A stretch of 64,000 bases of DNA, taken from positions 310,001-374,000 of the forward strand of contig NZ_BMEC01000005.1 in assembly GCF_014636295.1 (NCBI RefSeq). Direction: 5' to 3'. Of the stretch, positions 27,510 to 35,659 are shown piece by piece. Numbering within the stretch: position 1 is the stretch's first letter; every line of letters begins with the position of its first letter. This stretch comes from Marivirga lumbricoides. Its GTDB lineage: Bacteria; Bacteroidota; Bacteroidia; Cytophagales; Cyclobacteriaceae. Under the pieces are notes generated by a model. That model saw only the letters and a program-made list of their open reading frames with translations. It had not been told where the DNA came from and ran no database searches. The position numbers were made by a program, and so were the translations under genes.

Positions 27510-27784
27510 GTTACTTTGATACACTTTTATGGATTGCATTAATTGCCTTAATAGTGGCCTTTTTTGTGGTAATGATTCGCTTTATAAAGGGGCCCTCATT
27601 TATGGACAGGGTAGTAACTTTCGATTTAATGACTGCCAATATGATTGGCATCATTGGCATATATGCTATGATTACTGATAATGCCATGTTAATGGATGTT
27701 GCTTTGGTATTAGCTCTAATTGGATTTTTTGTTATTATGGCTTTTGCTTATTACACTAATAGAAGAACAAAACATGATCGCTGA
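27506..27784 (+). CDS. mrpF: Na+/H+ antiporter subunit F (Mrp complex)
   Basis: A 92-residue protein with three hydrophobic segments and the MrpF-type IRFIKGPSFMDRVVTFD sequence followed by DVALVLALIGF. Overlaps both neighbours, as expected for a translationally coupled operon. Confidence 0.9.
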   Translation: MSYFDTLLWIALIALIVAFFVVMIRFIKGPSFMDRVVTFDLMTANMIGIIGIYAMITDNAMLMDVALVLALIGFFVIMAFAYYTNRRTKHDR

Positions 27785-28127
27785 AATTCTAATATTGATA
27801 TTCGTATTTATGGGAGTATTCCTGATTTTTACTGCCTCCATAGGATTGTTCCGATTGCCAGATATTTATACCAGAATGTCAGCAGTAACTAAAGCTGTTA
27901 CTTTTAAAATAGGCCTAATCATGTTAAGTGTTAGTATCTATTTTAATACCCTGCCCGTGGTATTGAAAGCGTTTACAATAATATTTTTATTGTTGCTTAC
28001 CACACCTGTTTCTTCTCATTTGCTGGGCAAAGAAGCACACGCCAGAAAATTACCGCTTTGGAAAAAGACAATTATTGATGAGTTGGATGAAGATGAAAAG
28101 AAAGATAAAACAAAACAAGAAAAGTAA
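27774..28127 (+). CDS. mrpG: Na+/H+ antiporter subunit G (Mrp complex)
   Basis: A 117-residue protein with three hydrophobic segments; GLFRLPDIYTRMSAVTKA is the MrpG hallmark. I use the ATG at 27774, which overlaps mrpF by 11 bases; a longer frame from 27720 would add 18 residues with no family similarity. The C-terminus is a charged Lys/Asp/Glu tail. It ends the operon, completing subunits A to G. Confidence 0.9.
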   Translation: MIAEILILIFVFMGVFLIFTASIGLFRLPDIYTRMSAVTKAVTFKIGLIMLSVSIYFNTLPVVLKAFTIIFLLLLTTPVSSHLLGKEAHARKLPLWKKTIIDELDEDEKKDKTKQEK

Positions 28128-28561
28128 TTATCAATGACTTCACTACCAAAATTGTTTGGGAGTACTCTCAGGACAAATATTAATTAGCTTAAATAAGAAA
28201 ATTACTACCTATGTAATGAAATATTGATTATTTATAATTGCACATTTTAAGTAGAAATGATTTTGATCTGGAGAGAAAAAAAATTATAATGTTTCTCTAT
28301 TTATCTATTAATTAGAATTATTCATCGTCAGAACCTAATAATTCATCATAATTCGATTCTATTTGATAAATTAAGGGAGCTTAATATAGGCTGCGCAGTT
28401 TTAATACACATTAACTATTAAACAGAATAGTTTTTCTTTCAATATAAATATTACACTTGTTTTTAATATTTGATTTTTCAAACATATTCAATTATATAAT
28501 AGTTATATTTTTTTATCTAAAATTGAATAATTTTTAAAAAGGTTTAACGTCACATAATTCT
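28128..28561. other. AT-rich intergenic region before the GAF-PAS gene
   Basis: A 434-base gap, very AT-rich, between mrpG and the GAF-PAS gene. I see no open frame of note, no strong hairpin and no exact TAnnTTTG box. It must contain the promoter of the downstream gene. Confidence 0.4.
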
Positions 28562-31207
28562 ATGATTCCATATAAAGTAATTAAAAAGAAAAAGCTTCAT
28601 GAATTAAATGAGTTTATTCAGTCACTTCAATCTCAAGTATTAAAAGCTACTACTTTCATAAATGAAATAGAAAAAGGCCATTATGATTCTAATAATTCTT
28701 CGCAAGTAGAAATGGAGATGGAAGGGGAGCTGTTGAATTCTCTTGTAAACCTGCGTAAGCAAATGCTAGAGGTTTCTAGAAAGGAGGAAGAACGTCATTG
28801 GGTGGCTGAAACACGCTCCAATTTCATGGAAATCTTACGAAGTACCAATGATGATATTAAGACTCTTTCAAGTGAAATTCTGAAGCACTTAATCCATAGC
28901 TTAAAAGCCAACCAGGGAGGGCTCTACATTATCAATGATGATCAAAGAGATGAAGTACACCTTGAACTACTGGCGTGTTATGCCTATTCCAGAGAGAAAT
29001 TTTTAACTAAAAGAATTGAAATTGGAGAAGGACTGGTTGGGCAGATAGTGCGGGAAAAAGAGTATATGTATTTTACTGAAATACCCCAAAATTACTTTAA
29101 AATAACATCTGGTTTGGGAGAAGCCACTCCCCGACATCTTCTAATAGTGCCTTTAAAATTGGAAGATGAAGTTCATGGTGCCATAGAAATTGCTTCCTTC
29201 CATGGATTTAAAGAGTATGAAATTGATTTTCTCTTGCAATTAGGAGAAACAATCGCTTCAACTATTAATAGTGTAAAGATAAACACTAAAACAAAGTTAT
29301 TGTTGGAAGAGACTCAACAGCAAGCAGAAGAAATGAAGTCTCAACAGGAGGAACTCCAGCAAAATATGGAGGAGCTGGAAACCACTCAGGAAGAGATGCT
29401 GCGAAGAACCAGCGAAATTGAAAGCCGTATGGTAGCTGTAGATGAAAGTGGAATAGCTTCTATTGAATTTGAGTTGGATGGTACAATATTAAACACCAAT
29501 GAAAATTTCAGACAGCTTATGGGCTATCAATCTCATGACCTGGAAGGCAAACACCATCGGATTTTTGTGCCTCTGGAAATAGCTAACTCTGAAGATTACA
29601 AACAATTTTGGAAGGATTTGGCTATGGGTAAAACCCATAGTGGTGAGTTTGAGAGAGTAACGAAACATGGAGAAACCAGGTATCTGCAAGGGAGTTACTC
29701 CATCATTAAAGATAAAAATGGAAACCCCTCCAGAGTTCTAAAGCTTGCCACAGATATAACTGCTATTAAAAACTTTCAAATGGAACTTCAGGAGCAAGCT
29801 GAGCAGATGAGCGCACAGGATGAGGAGCTACGTCAGAACCTTGAAGAACTCACTACAACCCAGGAAGAAATACAACGCAGAACACGCGAAATAGAGAGCA
29901 GGATGATTGCTGTAGATGAAAGTGGCATATCTTCTATTGAATTTGAATTGGATGGTACTATTATAAAGGCTAATGATAATTTCCTGAATTTAATGGGCTA
30001 TGATCTGCCTGAGGTTGAAGGCAAACATCATAAAATGTTTGTATCTAAAGAAACTGCTGAATCAGAAGATTACAGGCAATTCTGGAGAGATCTTGCTAAT
30101 GGGAAAATGCATAGCGGAGAATTTGAAAGAGTAACCAAAAACGGAGAAATAAGATATATTCAAGGAAGTTATTCCATTATAAGGGATGGGAGCGGAAATC
30201 AGAGTAGGATATTAAAACTTGCTACTGACATCACTTCCATTAAGAATTTTCAACTTGATCTACAGGAACAAGCTGAGCAGATGAGCGCACAGGAAGAAGA
30301 GCTACGTCAAAATCTTGAGGAATTGACTGCCACACAGGAAGAAATAGAACGAAGAACCAGTGAGATTGAAAGCAGAATGCTAGCAGTGAATCAAAGTGGT
30401 ATATCATCCATTGAATTTGAATTGGATGGAACGATTATAAAGGCTAATGACAATTTTCTTCAATTAATGGGATACCAGGCCCAGGAAATAGAAGGCGAAC
30501 ATCACCGTATTTTTGTTTCAAAGGAATTGGCCAAATCAAAGGAATATAAGGAGTTTTGGAAAGACTTAGGCAAAGGGAAAATGCATAATGGAGAGTTTGA
30601 ACGATTAGCTAAGGATGGGGAGATTCGATTTCTTCAGGGGAGTTATTCCGTTATAAGAGATGCCAACGGCCAGCCTAGCAGGATTTTAAAACTTGCCAAT
30701 GATATTACTTCAATAAAGAAATTTCAACTTGAATTACAAGAGCAGGCAGAGGAGATGAGCGCTCAGGATGAAGAACTACGTCAAAACCTGGAAGAACTTA
30801 CTACGATACAGGAAGAGATGGAGCGCAGGACAAGTGAAATGGAAAGTCGTTTAGTGGCTGTTGACGAAAGTGGGATAGCCTCTATTGAATTTGGACTGAA
30901 TGGCACCATTTTAAATGCCAATAAAAATTTCCTGAAATTAATGGGCTATCAGCTAAGCGAAGTTGAAGGTAAACATCACCGCATTTTTGTTTCAGAAGAG
31001 TTAGCTAAATCTAAAGAATACAAGCAGTTTTGGGAAGACCTGGGGAATGGTAAAATGCACAATGGAGAGTTTGAACGAGTGGCTAAGGACGGAGGGGTCC
31101 GATTTCTTCAAGGGAGTTATTCCATTATAAGAGATGCTAACGGGGCACCAAGCAGGATATTAAAACTTGCGACTGATATTACCTCACTTAAAAAGCTACA
31201 ATCTTAA
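28562..31207 (+). CDS. GAF domain protein with four tandem BdlA-like PAS units
   Basis: An 881-residue cytoplasmic sensor. Residues 1-85 are helical/coiled coil, about 86-245 a GAF domain (KANQGGLYIINDD ... GEGLVGQIVREKEYMYFTEIP), and 250-881 four tandem units of coiled coil plus PAS. Each PAS reads like those of BdlA/Aer2-type chemoreceptors: FELDGTIL-x-N-x-NF, EGKHHRIFV, EYKQFW-x-DL-x-GK, GEFERV-x-K, LQGSYSII-x-D, ending K-LATDIT. No histidine kinase, GGDEF, EAL or methyl-accepting domain follows; the protein stops just after the fourth PAS. It could relay signals to a separate partner through its coiled coils. No partner gene is adjacent. Confidence 0.88.
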   Translation: MIPYKVIKKKKLHELNEFIQSLQSQVLKATTFINEIEKGHYDSNNSSQVEMEMEGELLNSLVNLRKQMLEVSRKEEERHWVAETRSNFMEILRSTNDDIKTLSSEILKHLIHSLKANQGGLYIINDDQRDEVHLELLACYAYSREKFLTKRIEIGEGLVGQIVREKEYMYFTEIPQNYFKITSGLGEATPRHLLIVPLKLEDEVHGAIEIASFHGFKEYEIDFLLQLGETIASTINSVKINTKTKLLLEETQQQAEEMKSQQEELQQNMEELETTQEEMLRRTSEIESRMVAVDESGIASIEFELDGTILNTNENFRQLMGYQSHDLEGKHHRIFVPLEIANSEDYKQFWKDLAMGKTHSGEFERVTKHGETRYLQGSYSIIKDKNGNPSRVLKLATDITAIKNFQMELQEQAEQMSAQDEELRQNLEELTTTQEEIQRRTREIESRMIAVDESGISSIEFELDGTIIKANDNFLNLMGYDLPEVEGKHHKMFVSKETAESEDYRQFWRDLANGKMHSGEFERVTKNGEIRYIQGSYSIIRDGSGNQSRILKLATDITSIKNFQLDLQEQAEQMSAQEEELRQNLEELTATQEEIERRTSEIESRMLAVNQSGISSIEFELDGTIIKANDNFLQLMGYQAQEIEGEHHRIFVSKELAKSKEYKEFWKDLGKGKMHNGEFERLAKDGEIRFLQGSYSVIRDANGQPSRILKLANDITSIKKFQLELQEQAEEMSAQDEELRQNLEELTTIQEEMERRTSEMESRLVAVDESGIASIEFGLNGTILNANKNFLKLMGYQLSEVEGKHHRIFVSEELAKSKEYKQFWEDLGNGKMHNGEFERVAKDGGVRFLQGSYSIIRDANGAPSRILKLATDITSLKKLQS
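29315..31207 (+). repeat. Four-copy 474-base in-frame tandem repeat
   Basis: The PAS-linker units recur with exact spacing: the codon for the first residue of D/N-x-SGI-x-SIEF is at 29441, 29915, 30389 and 30863, each step 474 bases (158 codons). The four copies are clearly homologous but not identical at DNA level, and the coiled-coil linker (QEQAEQMSAQDEELRQNLEE) is almost the same between units 2, 3 and 4. It indicates internal duplication without any length change since. Confidence 0.9.
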
Positions 31208-31299
31208 TTAAAGTAAAAGGATACCTGCCTTGGTAAGTTTGTGGAAAGTCTATTTGGTAGATGTAAAATGGGAATGTGGATCTAAAATTAATTGGGGTG

Positions 31300-31657
31300 C
31301 TCATGATAAATACTGCAGTCATCGCAGTCCTTTGAACTGAACCTCAATTGAGATAACAAAACTTTTCTTACGATAGAAAAATAGTGTTGATGCTTTTGGT
31401 TTTCTGCTGATCTAAAGCCGTGTGGCTGTCCCCTAGAGGGGACTAAAGGGGTGTTTTACGAGATAGAATAGTTTTCCATTAAAGGAAATCAAGTCTTGTT
31501 ATATAGTAGCAAAAGGTAAAGAATAAAATTTTGTTTAAAATACCTTAAAGTGTAATTGAAACCTCAGTATTTAGTAAAACTTCTCTTTTTTGAGGTTTTA
31601 TACTTAGTTTTCCTATTAAGGTCAATATATCTAGGGTTCTCATGATAAATACTGCAC
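31300..31657. repeat. Short direct repeat CTCATGATAAATACTGCA, two copies
   Basis: The 18-base string occurs at 31300-31317 and again at 31640-31657, both within the non-coding stretch after the GAF-PAS gene. Between them lies a REP-like phrase (CCCCTAGAGGGGACTAAAGGGG at about 31430-31453, near-palindromic). These look like debris of dispersed elements. Confidence 0.55.
31509..31634. repeat. Direct repeat copy 1 (about 126 bases)
   Basis: This copy matches the stretch at 31801-31928 nearly base for base with a few substitutions and a small length change in a T-run (AAAGAATAAAATTTTG at one end, CTATTAAGGTCA-ATATATCTAG at the other). On the minus strand it reads as the end of a short coding frame (KLSIKPQKREVLLNTEVSITL), which copy 2 lacks because of an indel. 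It may be the remnant of a mobile or toxin-type gene; not identified. Confidence 0.65.
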
Positions 31658-31800
31658 TGTTGGATAACCAAATAATATCCCGATCGTTGGGACAAGTCTT
31701 GCTAAAACCGAGCGGGCTGGTCGACAAAAAGGCGGGGAGCGCGTTGAATTGTAGCGTAGGAGCATCTTTTTGTCTTGATTTTTTGTATCTTTTTGATCAG

Positions 31801-31928
31801 GCAAAAAGATAAAGAATAAAATTTTGTTTAAAATATCTTAAAGTGTAATTGAAGCCTCAATATTTAGTAAAATATCTTTTTTTTTGAGGTTTTATACTTA
31901 GTTTTCCTATTAAGGTCAGTATATCTAG
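31801..31928. repeat. Direct repeat copy 2 (about 128 bases)
   Basis: Second copy of the repeat at 31509-31634, offset about 293 bases. Just before it is a T-rich phrase (CATCTTTTTGTCTTGATTTTTTG, about 31767-31789) of a kind seen between genes in Cytophagales and relatives. The whole 31208-32042 stretch (835 bases) holds no supported gene. Confidence 0.65.
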
Positions 31929-32042
31929 TTTTTGAGTTCAATTTCATTTTCCTTGAGTAGCCTAATTGTTGTTTGCATATTAAGTTAGAAGCTTAAATGA
32001 ATAAGCTTCTAACTTAGATATTAAATGAATTAAGAGATGCTA

Positions 32043-32537
32043 TCAACCTCCATAATGATAATCGGTTTCCCACTCCATTAAAGGTTCAGCATCAGTGTTT
32101 CTTACACCTGCATTTACCACTTCACCAATAAAAATGGTATGATCTCCTTTATCTACTGTTTCTACTACTTTAGCTTCCAAAAATGCCGGTAACCTGGTTA
32201 ATAATGGTGATTTAGTTTCTCCTTCTTCAAATGCTTCTCCATTAAGTTTACCGTTTTCTACTAGAGTGTCTTTAGAAAATTCGGGAATCAGTTTAAGCTC
32301 TGCTTTTCCTATTATGTTAATAGCAAAAACGCCACTTTTATTAACTGTTTTAGCTAAATCAATATCTTTTTTCACTGCAGCCATAATAAGGGGAGGCTCA
32401 AATGAAACCTGACTTACCCAGCTTACTGTTCCTGCTGCAATTTTCTCTTCATATTTTGAACTCATGATGTAAAAACCATAAGTCAGTTTTTTAAAGGCCT
32501 GTGTTAATTCACTTGATTTTTTTACTTCTCTTTCCAT
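32043..32537 (-). CDS. Flavin reductase family protein
   Basis: A 164-residue FMN-binding split-barrel protein. The phrases ITYGFYIMSS-like (KLTYGFYIMSSK), WVSQVSFEPPLIMAAVKKD and HTIFIGEVVNAG match the flavin reductase-like (Flavin_Reduct) family, which uses NAD(P)H to reduce flavins or supplies reduced flavin to a monooxygenase. Length is normal. It is monocistronic; a frameshifted dodecin gene on the same strand lies 73 bases upstream, so both deal with flavins. Confidence 0.85.
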   Translation of the reverse strand: MEREVKKSSELTQAFKKLTYGFYIMSSKYEEKIAAGTVSWVSQVSFEPPLIMAAVKKDIDLAKTVNKSGVFAINIIGKAELKLIPEFSKDTLVENGKLNGEAFEEGETKSPLLTRLPAFLEAKVVETVDKGDHTIFIGEVVNAGVRNTDAEPLMEWETDYHYGG

Positions 32538-32610
32538 TTTTTTTAATTTTTTGAGGTGAGTGAAAATCGAGGTACTGGTTCAAGTACGTCAATTTTTGTA
32601 TTTACTTATT

Positions 32611-32789
32611 TTACTTATCTACTCTGAAGGAATCTATTTCATTCTTTTCCACATTAGCATGCATTTTCTTTGTGTAAATTGACTGGATATTACTTACAGA
32701 GTTGGAAGCTTCTTTAAGTGCTACCTGGACTGCATCATCAAAACTTTTACGTGAGGCTGCATGATTTCAATAACTTTTACAACTGACAT
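32611..32789 (-). pseudogene. Frameshifted dodecin gene
   Basis: Read on the minus strand, the ATG at 32789 starts MSVVKVIEIM, and a different frame continues ASRKSFDDAVQVALKEASNS, then SVSNIQSIYTKKMHANVEKN and EIDSFRVDK. Together this is clearly dodecin, a small dodecameric flavin-storage protein. The shift lies near 32760, where one G appears to be missing (ATG.CAGCC for ATGGCAGCC). A second shift near the end may hide the C-terminal strand: skipping two bases would extend the frame as VKISKYKN to a stop at about 32589. Normal dodecins have 65-70 residues. It is either a recent pseudogene or a sequence error. Confidence 0.75.
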
Positions 32790-32997
32790 GACAATTAGAT
32801 TTTAAGGTTAAAAAATAGTTTTGATTTATTTATACCTACGCCCGCGCTATCTCATTGTTTGCGATTAGTTCACCTTTTACTGTATGAATCCTCTTTCTAT
32901 CCACCTGTATATTAAAAAGCTGTCATCATCCTAACAAGCTCTATTTTTCTCCGTAAACTCTTCGGTACAATTTTTTAACATAAATCTATTTTTTTAT

Positions 32998-33462
32998 ATG
33001 ACAGATTTTGAATTAAGTAATCAGCTGTATATTCTTATGAACGTAGCAATTGCTGCTGTCCTCACTGGCTTAATCGGACTTGAAAGAGAGTTCAAGAATA
33101 AACCAGCCGGCTTTAGAACTAATATGATAGTGGGAAGTTCAGCTGCATTATTATTATCCTTAGGTAAAATAATTGTAGATAGTTATGGAGAAGGTGAAGC
33201 TATGGGAACTATTCAGGCTGATCCTACCAGAATTATCGAAGCCATTATAGTAGGGATTAGCTTTATAGGTGCGGGCACTATTCTTAAAGGTAAAGAGGAA
33301 GATAAAGTTTATTATTTAACTACAGCAGCTACTGTTCTTTTTTCTGCCGGTATAGGAATTGCCGTAGCCTTAGATCAGTATGTGCTGGCAGTTACAACCA
33401 CATTTTTTATATTAGTAATTAATCGGGTAGCTAAACTGGTTTACAACAGGATCAATAACTAA
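32998..33462 (+). CDS. MgtC/SapB family membrane protein
   Basis: A 154-residue membrane protein with four to five hydrophobic segments. The signature GLIGLEREFKNKPAGFRTNMIVGSSAAL and the later VGISFIGAGTILKG are diagnostic for the MgtC/SapB family. In pathogens MgtC controls F-type ATPase and survival at low Mg2+; the function in this organism is not known. The C-terminal MgtC domain found in some members is absent here, giving the short SapB-like form. A terminator follows. Confidence 0.88.
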   Translation: MTDFELSNQLYILMNVAIAAVLTGLIGLEREFKNKPAGFRTNMIVGSSAALLLSLGKIIVDSYGEGEAMGTIQADPTRIIEAIIVGISFIGAGTILKGKEEDKVYYLTTAATVLFSAGIGIAVALDQYVLAVTTTFFILVINRVAKLVYNRINN

Positions 33463-33517
33463 TCAGGCAAATTATTTTTACATCCGAATAATTTTGTGCT
33501 CCAAAATCATTCCTAAG

Positions 33518-33553
33518 GCCTTCCTTTTTAACAAGAGGAAGGCTTTTAATTTT
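33518..33553 (+). terminator. Terminator after the MgtC-like gene
   Basis: GCCTTCCT at 33518-33525 pairs with AGGAAGGC at 33536-33543, loop 10, followed by TTTTAATTTT. Confidence 0.75.
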
Positions 33554-33740
33554 CTCCAAAATAGCATTGAATCCTCTCTTTTTCCCAAACCGATTTCTCA
33601 AATCAATTTTATGAGGATTAACAAACAGCACGTTTTTAGATAGTTAGATTGAGTTAAAACCTATAGAGGCAGCTATAGAAGATACACAACTATACAACAT
33701 TCAATAAAAATGATGTAAGGGTATGAATTTGCGGTGAACT

Positions 33741-33748
33741 TACATTTG
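33741..33748 (+). promoter_or_regulatory. Candidate -7 box of the sugar/glycosyltransferase operon
   Basis: TACATTTG fits TAnnTTTG and lies 43 bases before the SDR start codon. No TTTG is found at the correct -33 distance; the nearest is only nine bases away. The 329-base gap before the operon has no other feature besides the upstream terminator. Confidence 0.4.
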
Positions 33749-33791
33749 TGGAGGATAAAGTAATAAAATTCATCAATTAAATAGTAAAAGT

Positions 33792-34505
33792 ATGGTCGGG
33801 CAACAAGTTTCTTCTATTGCAATTGTAACCGGAGGCAGCAGTGGCATCGGCAAAGCTATCTCAATAAAACTGGCAGAAGAAGGTATTACTGTAATAATAG
33901 CTGACATAGCTTTTCCAGATCATACACATGAAAATATACACTTTAGACTTTGCAATGTGACCTTAGGAGATGAAGTAGATTCATTTTACCAATGGGTACT
34001 GGAAAATGTAGGTGTTCCGGATATTTTGATTTTAAATGCAGGGAGAGGGATTCATGAAAAGCTTACTGAGGGAGATCCTGAAAAATGGTTCTACATCTTT
34101 AACCTCAATGTGATGGGAGCGCTAAGGTTAATAAGGCGCTTTGTACCAAAGATGGTAGAAAGGGAATCCGGAAAGGTGATTTTTATTTCTTCTGTTTCTG
34201 AAGGTAATTCTTATACCTATGGAGGGATTTATAGTGCATCAAAAGCAGCATTGGAAAATGTTGCTGAAACATTGAGGCTGGAGACTTCCCCTCATATTAA
34301 TGTGAGCATTATTGCAGCAGGAATTACAGAAACCGATTTTTTTAATAACCAGATATCAGGCCATAGTAAAAATCCTATAGAAGAGATTGGCATGAGTAGC
34401 CTTTCAAGCGAAGATATAGCAGATGATGTATTGTATACAATTTCCAAAAAAGGAGAAGCTTCAATAAATAAAATTGTCACCAGGCCTGTAGGCCAAACTT
34501 TCTGA
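33792..34505 (+). CDS. Short-chain dehydrogenase/reductase
   Basis: A 237-residue classical SDR oxidoreductase. The cofactor-binding motif is VTGGSSGIGKA (T-G-x3-G-x-G), NAG is in LILNAGRG, and the catalytic Tyr/Lys is YSASKAA in GGIYSASKAALEN, with Ser in IFISSVSEG. The substrate is unknown; position at the head of a sugar/glycosyltransferase operon suggests it acts on a sugar or sugar-nucleotide. About 23 bases separate it from a remnant of another Rossmann-type gene. Confidence 0.9.
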   Translation: MVGQQVSSIAIVTGGSSGIGKAISIKLAEEGITVIIADIAFPDHTHENIHFRLCNVTLGDEVDSFYQWVLENVGVPDILILNAGRGIHEKLTEGDPEKWFYIFNLNVMGALRLIRRFVPKMVERESGKVIFISSVSEGNSYTYGGIYSASKAALENVAETLRLETSPHINVSIIAAGITETDFFNNQISGHSKNPIEEIGMSSLSSEDIADDVLYTISKKGEASINKIVTRPVGQTF

Positions 34506-34528
34506 TTTTTTAAGCTAACCAATTAATA

Positions 34529-34628
34529 ATGAACAAGAAAGTACTTATAACGGGAGGCGAAGCACGCATTTTACAAGCACGCAGATCGGCCTGATGGTTT
34601 CATTAAAGCACTTATAATAAACGGATGA
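34529..34628 (+). pseudogene. Deletion remnant of a nucleotide-sugar epimerase-like gene
   Basis: The ATG at 34529 begins MNKKVLITGG, the typical start of an NAD-dependent epimerase/dehydratase, but after ten codons the sequence passes into another frame that reads HAFYKHADRPDGFIKAL and IING, then TGA at 34626-34628. That TGA overlaps the start codon of the next gene (ATGA), as an intact operon gene would. About 100 bases remain where some 900 would be expected, so nearly the whole gene seems to have been deleted, leaving its two ends. The assignment as an epimerase rests on ten N-terminal residues. Confidence 0.55.
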
Positions 34629-35659
34629 ATAACTTGATCTCAACACGAAATAGGGTAGTAAATAAAAAGCTTTCGCTGGGTTTCATGGGAATCGGTTGGA
34701 TTGGCCGAAACAGAATGAAGGTTTTATTGGAAGATGGTCATTCAGAAGCCTCTGTTATTTTTGAGCCTTTTCAGCAAAATGCAGATGAAGCGTTGAAACT
34801 GGCACCTAAAGCTCAGCTTCTTCAAAACTCGGTAGATTTTTATGAGCATCCTGAAGTAAATGGGGTGGTGATAGCAACACCAAGTGCTTTACATGCTTCT
34901 CAATCTATCAATGCTTTGTTGGCAGGGAAAGCTGTCTTTTGTCAGAAACCTTTAGGATGCACAGCTAAAGAGGTGCGTCAGGTGATCAATGCTTCTAAGC
35001 AGGTTGATAAGTATCTGGCAGTAGATCTTTCTTACAGGTTTACGGAAGCTTTTCAGGCGGTGTTTAATACTATCCAAAGAGGAGAAATAGGAGAGGTGTA
35101 TGCTGTCAATTTAGTGTTTCATAATGCTTATGGGCCGGATAAAGATTGGTTTTACGATATCAGGCAGTCAGGCGGTGGATGCGTAATGGACCTGGGGGTA
35201 CATATGATCGACATGGCCTTGAATTGCCTTGGATTCCCCTATGTAGAACAAGTGCGAAGTCACCTTTACAGTAAGGGTAAAAAGTTAGTGCCAGGTGCTG
35301 AAGAAGTAGAAGATTTGGCCAAAGTATCCATGATTACCGCCAAAAACACAGCAATTGATCTGGATTGTTCCTGGCATGTTTCTGAAGGCAGGGATGCTGT
35401 AATGGAAGCTACATTCTATGGCTCGGAAGGTAGAGTAGCTTTTAAAAATATTGATGGATCTTTCTCTGATTTCAAAGCAGAAAAATATAATGGAACGCAG
35501 ACTGAGCAAATAGCCGGAGCTACTGATGAGTGGAGTGGAAGGGCAGGTTTAGAATGGGCTCAAAAAGTATTAGATGGACAGGGTTTTGATCCCGGCAGTG
35601 CCAATGAATACCTGCAGCTAGCAGAAATAATAGACAGAGTGTATGGAAGACAAACTTAA
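34625..35659 (+). CDS. Gfo/Idh/MocA family oxidoreductase
   Basis: A 344-residue NAD(P)-dependent sugar dehydrogenase. The Rossmann motif GFMGIGWIGRNRM is near the N-terminus after a short polar extension; FCQKPLGCTAKEV carries the E/QKP motif (here Gln-Lys-Pro), and GGGCVMDLGVHMIDM carries the conserved D and H. The C-terminal domain is the usual alpha/beta fold. Probably acts on a sugar nucleotide or cyclitol. Its end overlaps the next gene by 17 bases. Confidence 0.9.
   Translation: MNNLISTRNRVVNKKLSLGFMGIGWIGRNRMKVLLEDGHSEASVIFEPFQQNADEALKLAPKAQLLQNSVDFYEHPEVNGVVIATPSALHASQSINALLAGKAVFCQKPLGCTAKEVRQVINASKQVDKYLAVDLSYRFTEAFQAVFNTIQRGEIGEVYAVNLVFHNAYGPDKDWFYDIRQSGGGCVMDLGVHMIDMALNCLGFPYVEQVRSHLYSKGKKLVPGAEEVEDLAKVSMITAKNTAIDLDCSWHVSEGRDAVMEATFYGSEGRVAFKNIDGSFSDFKAEKYNGTQTEQIAGATDEWSGRAGLEWAQKVLDGQGFDPGSANEYLQLAEIIDRVYGRQT

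Noticed and set aside
28128-28561. A promoter box before the GAF-PAS gene
   Set aside because: AATATTTG and similar strings were seen, but none fits TAnnTTTG exactly; the region is too AT-rich for a weak match to mean anything.
31545-31727. 60-codon minus-strand frame in the repeat region
   Set aside because: Part of it lies in a repeat whose second copy breaks the frame; treated as a remnant and not a gene.
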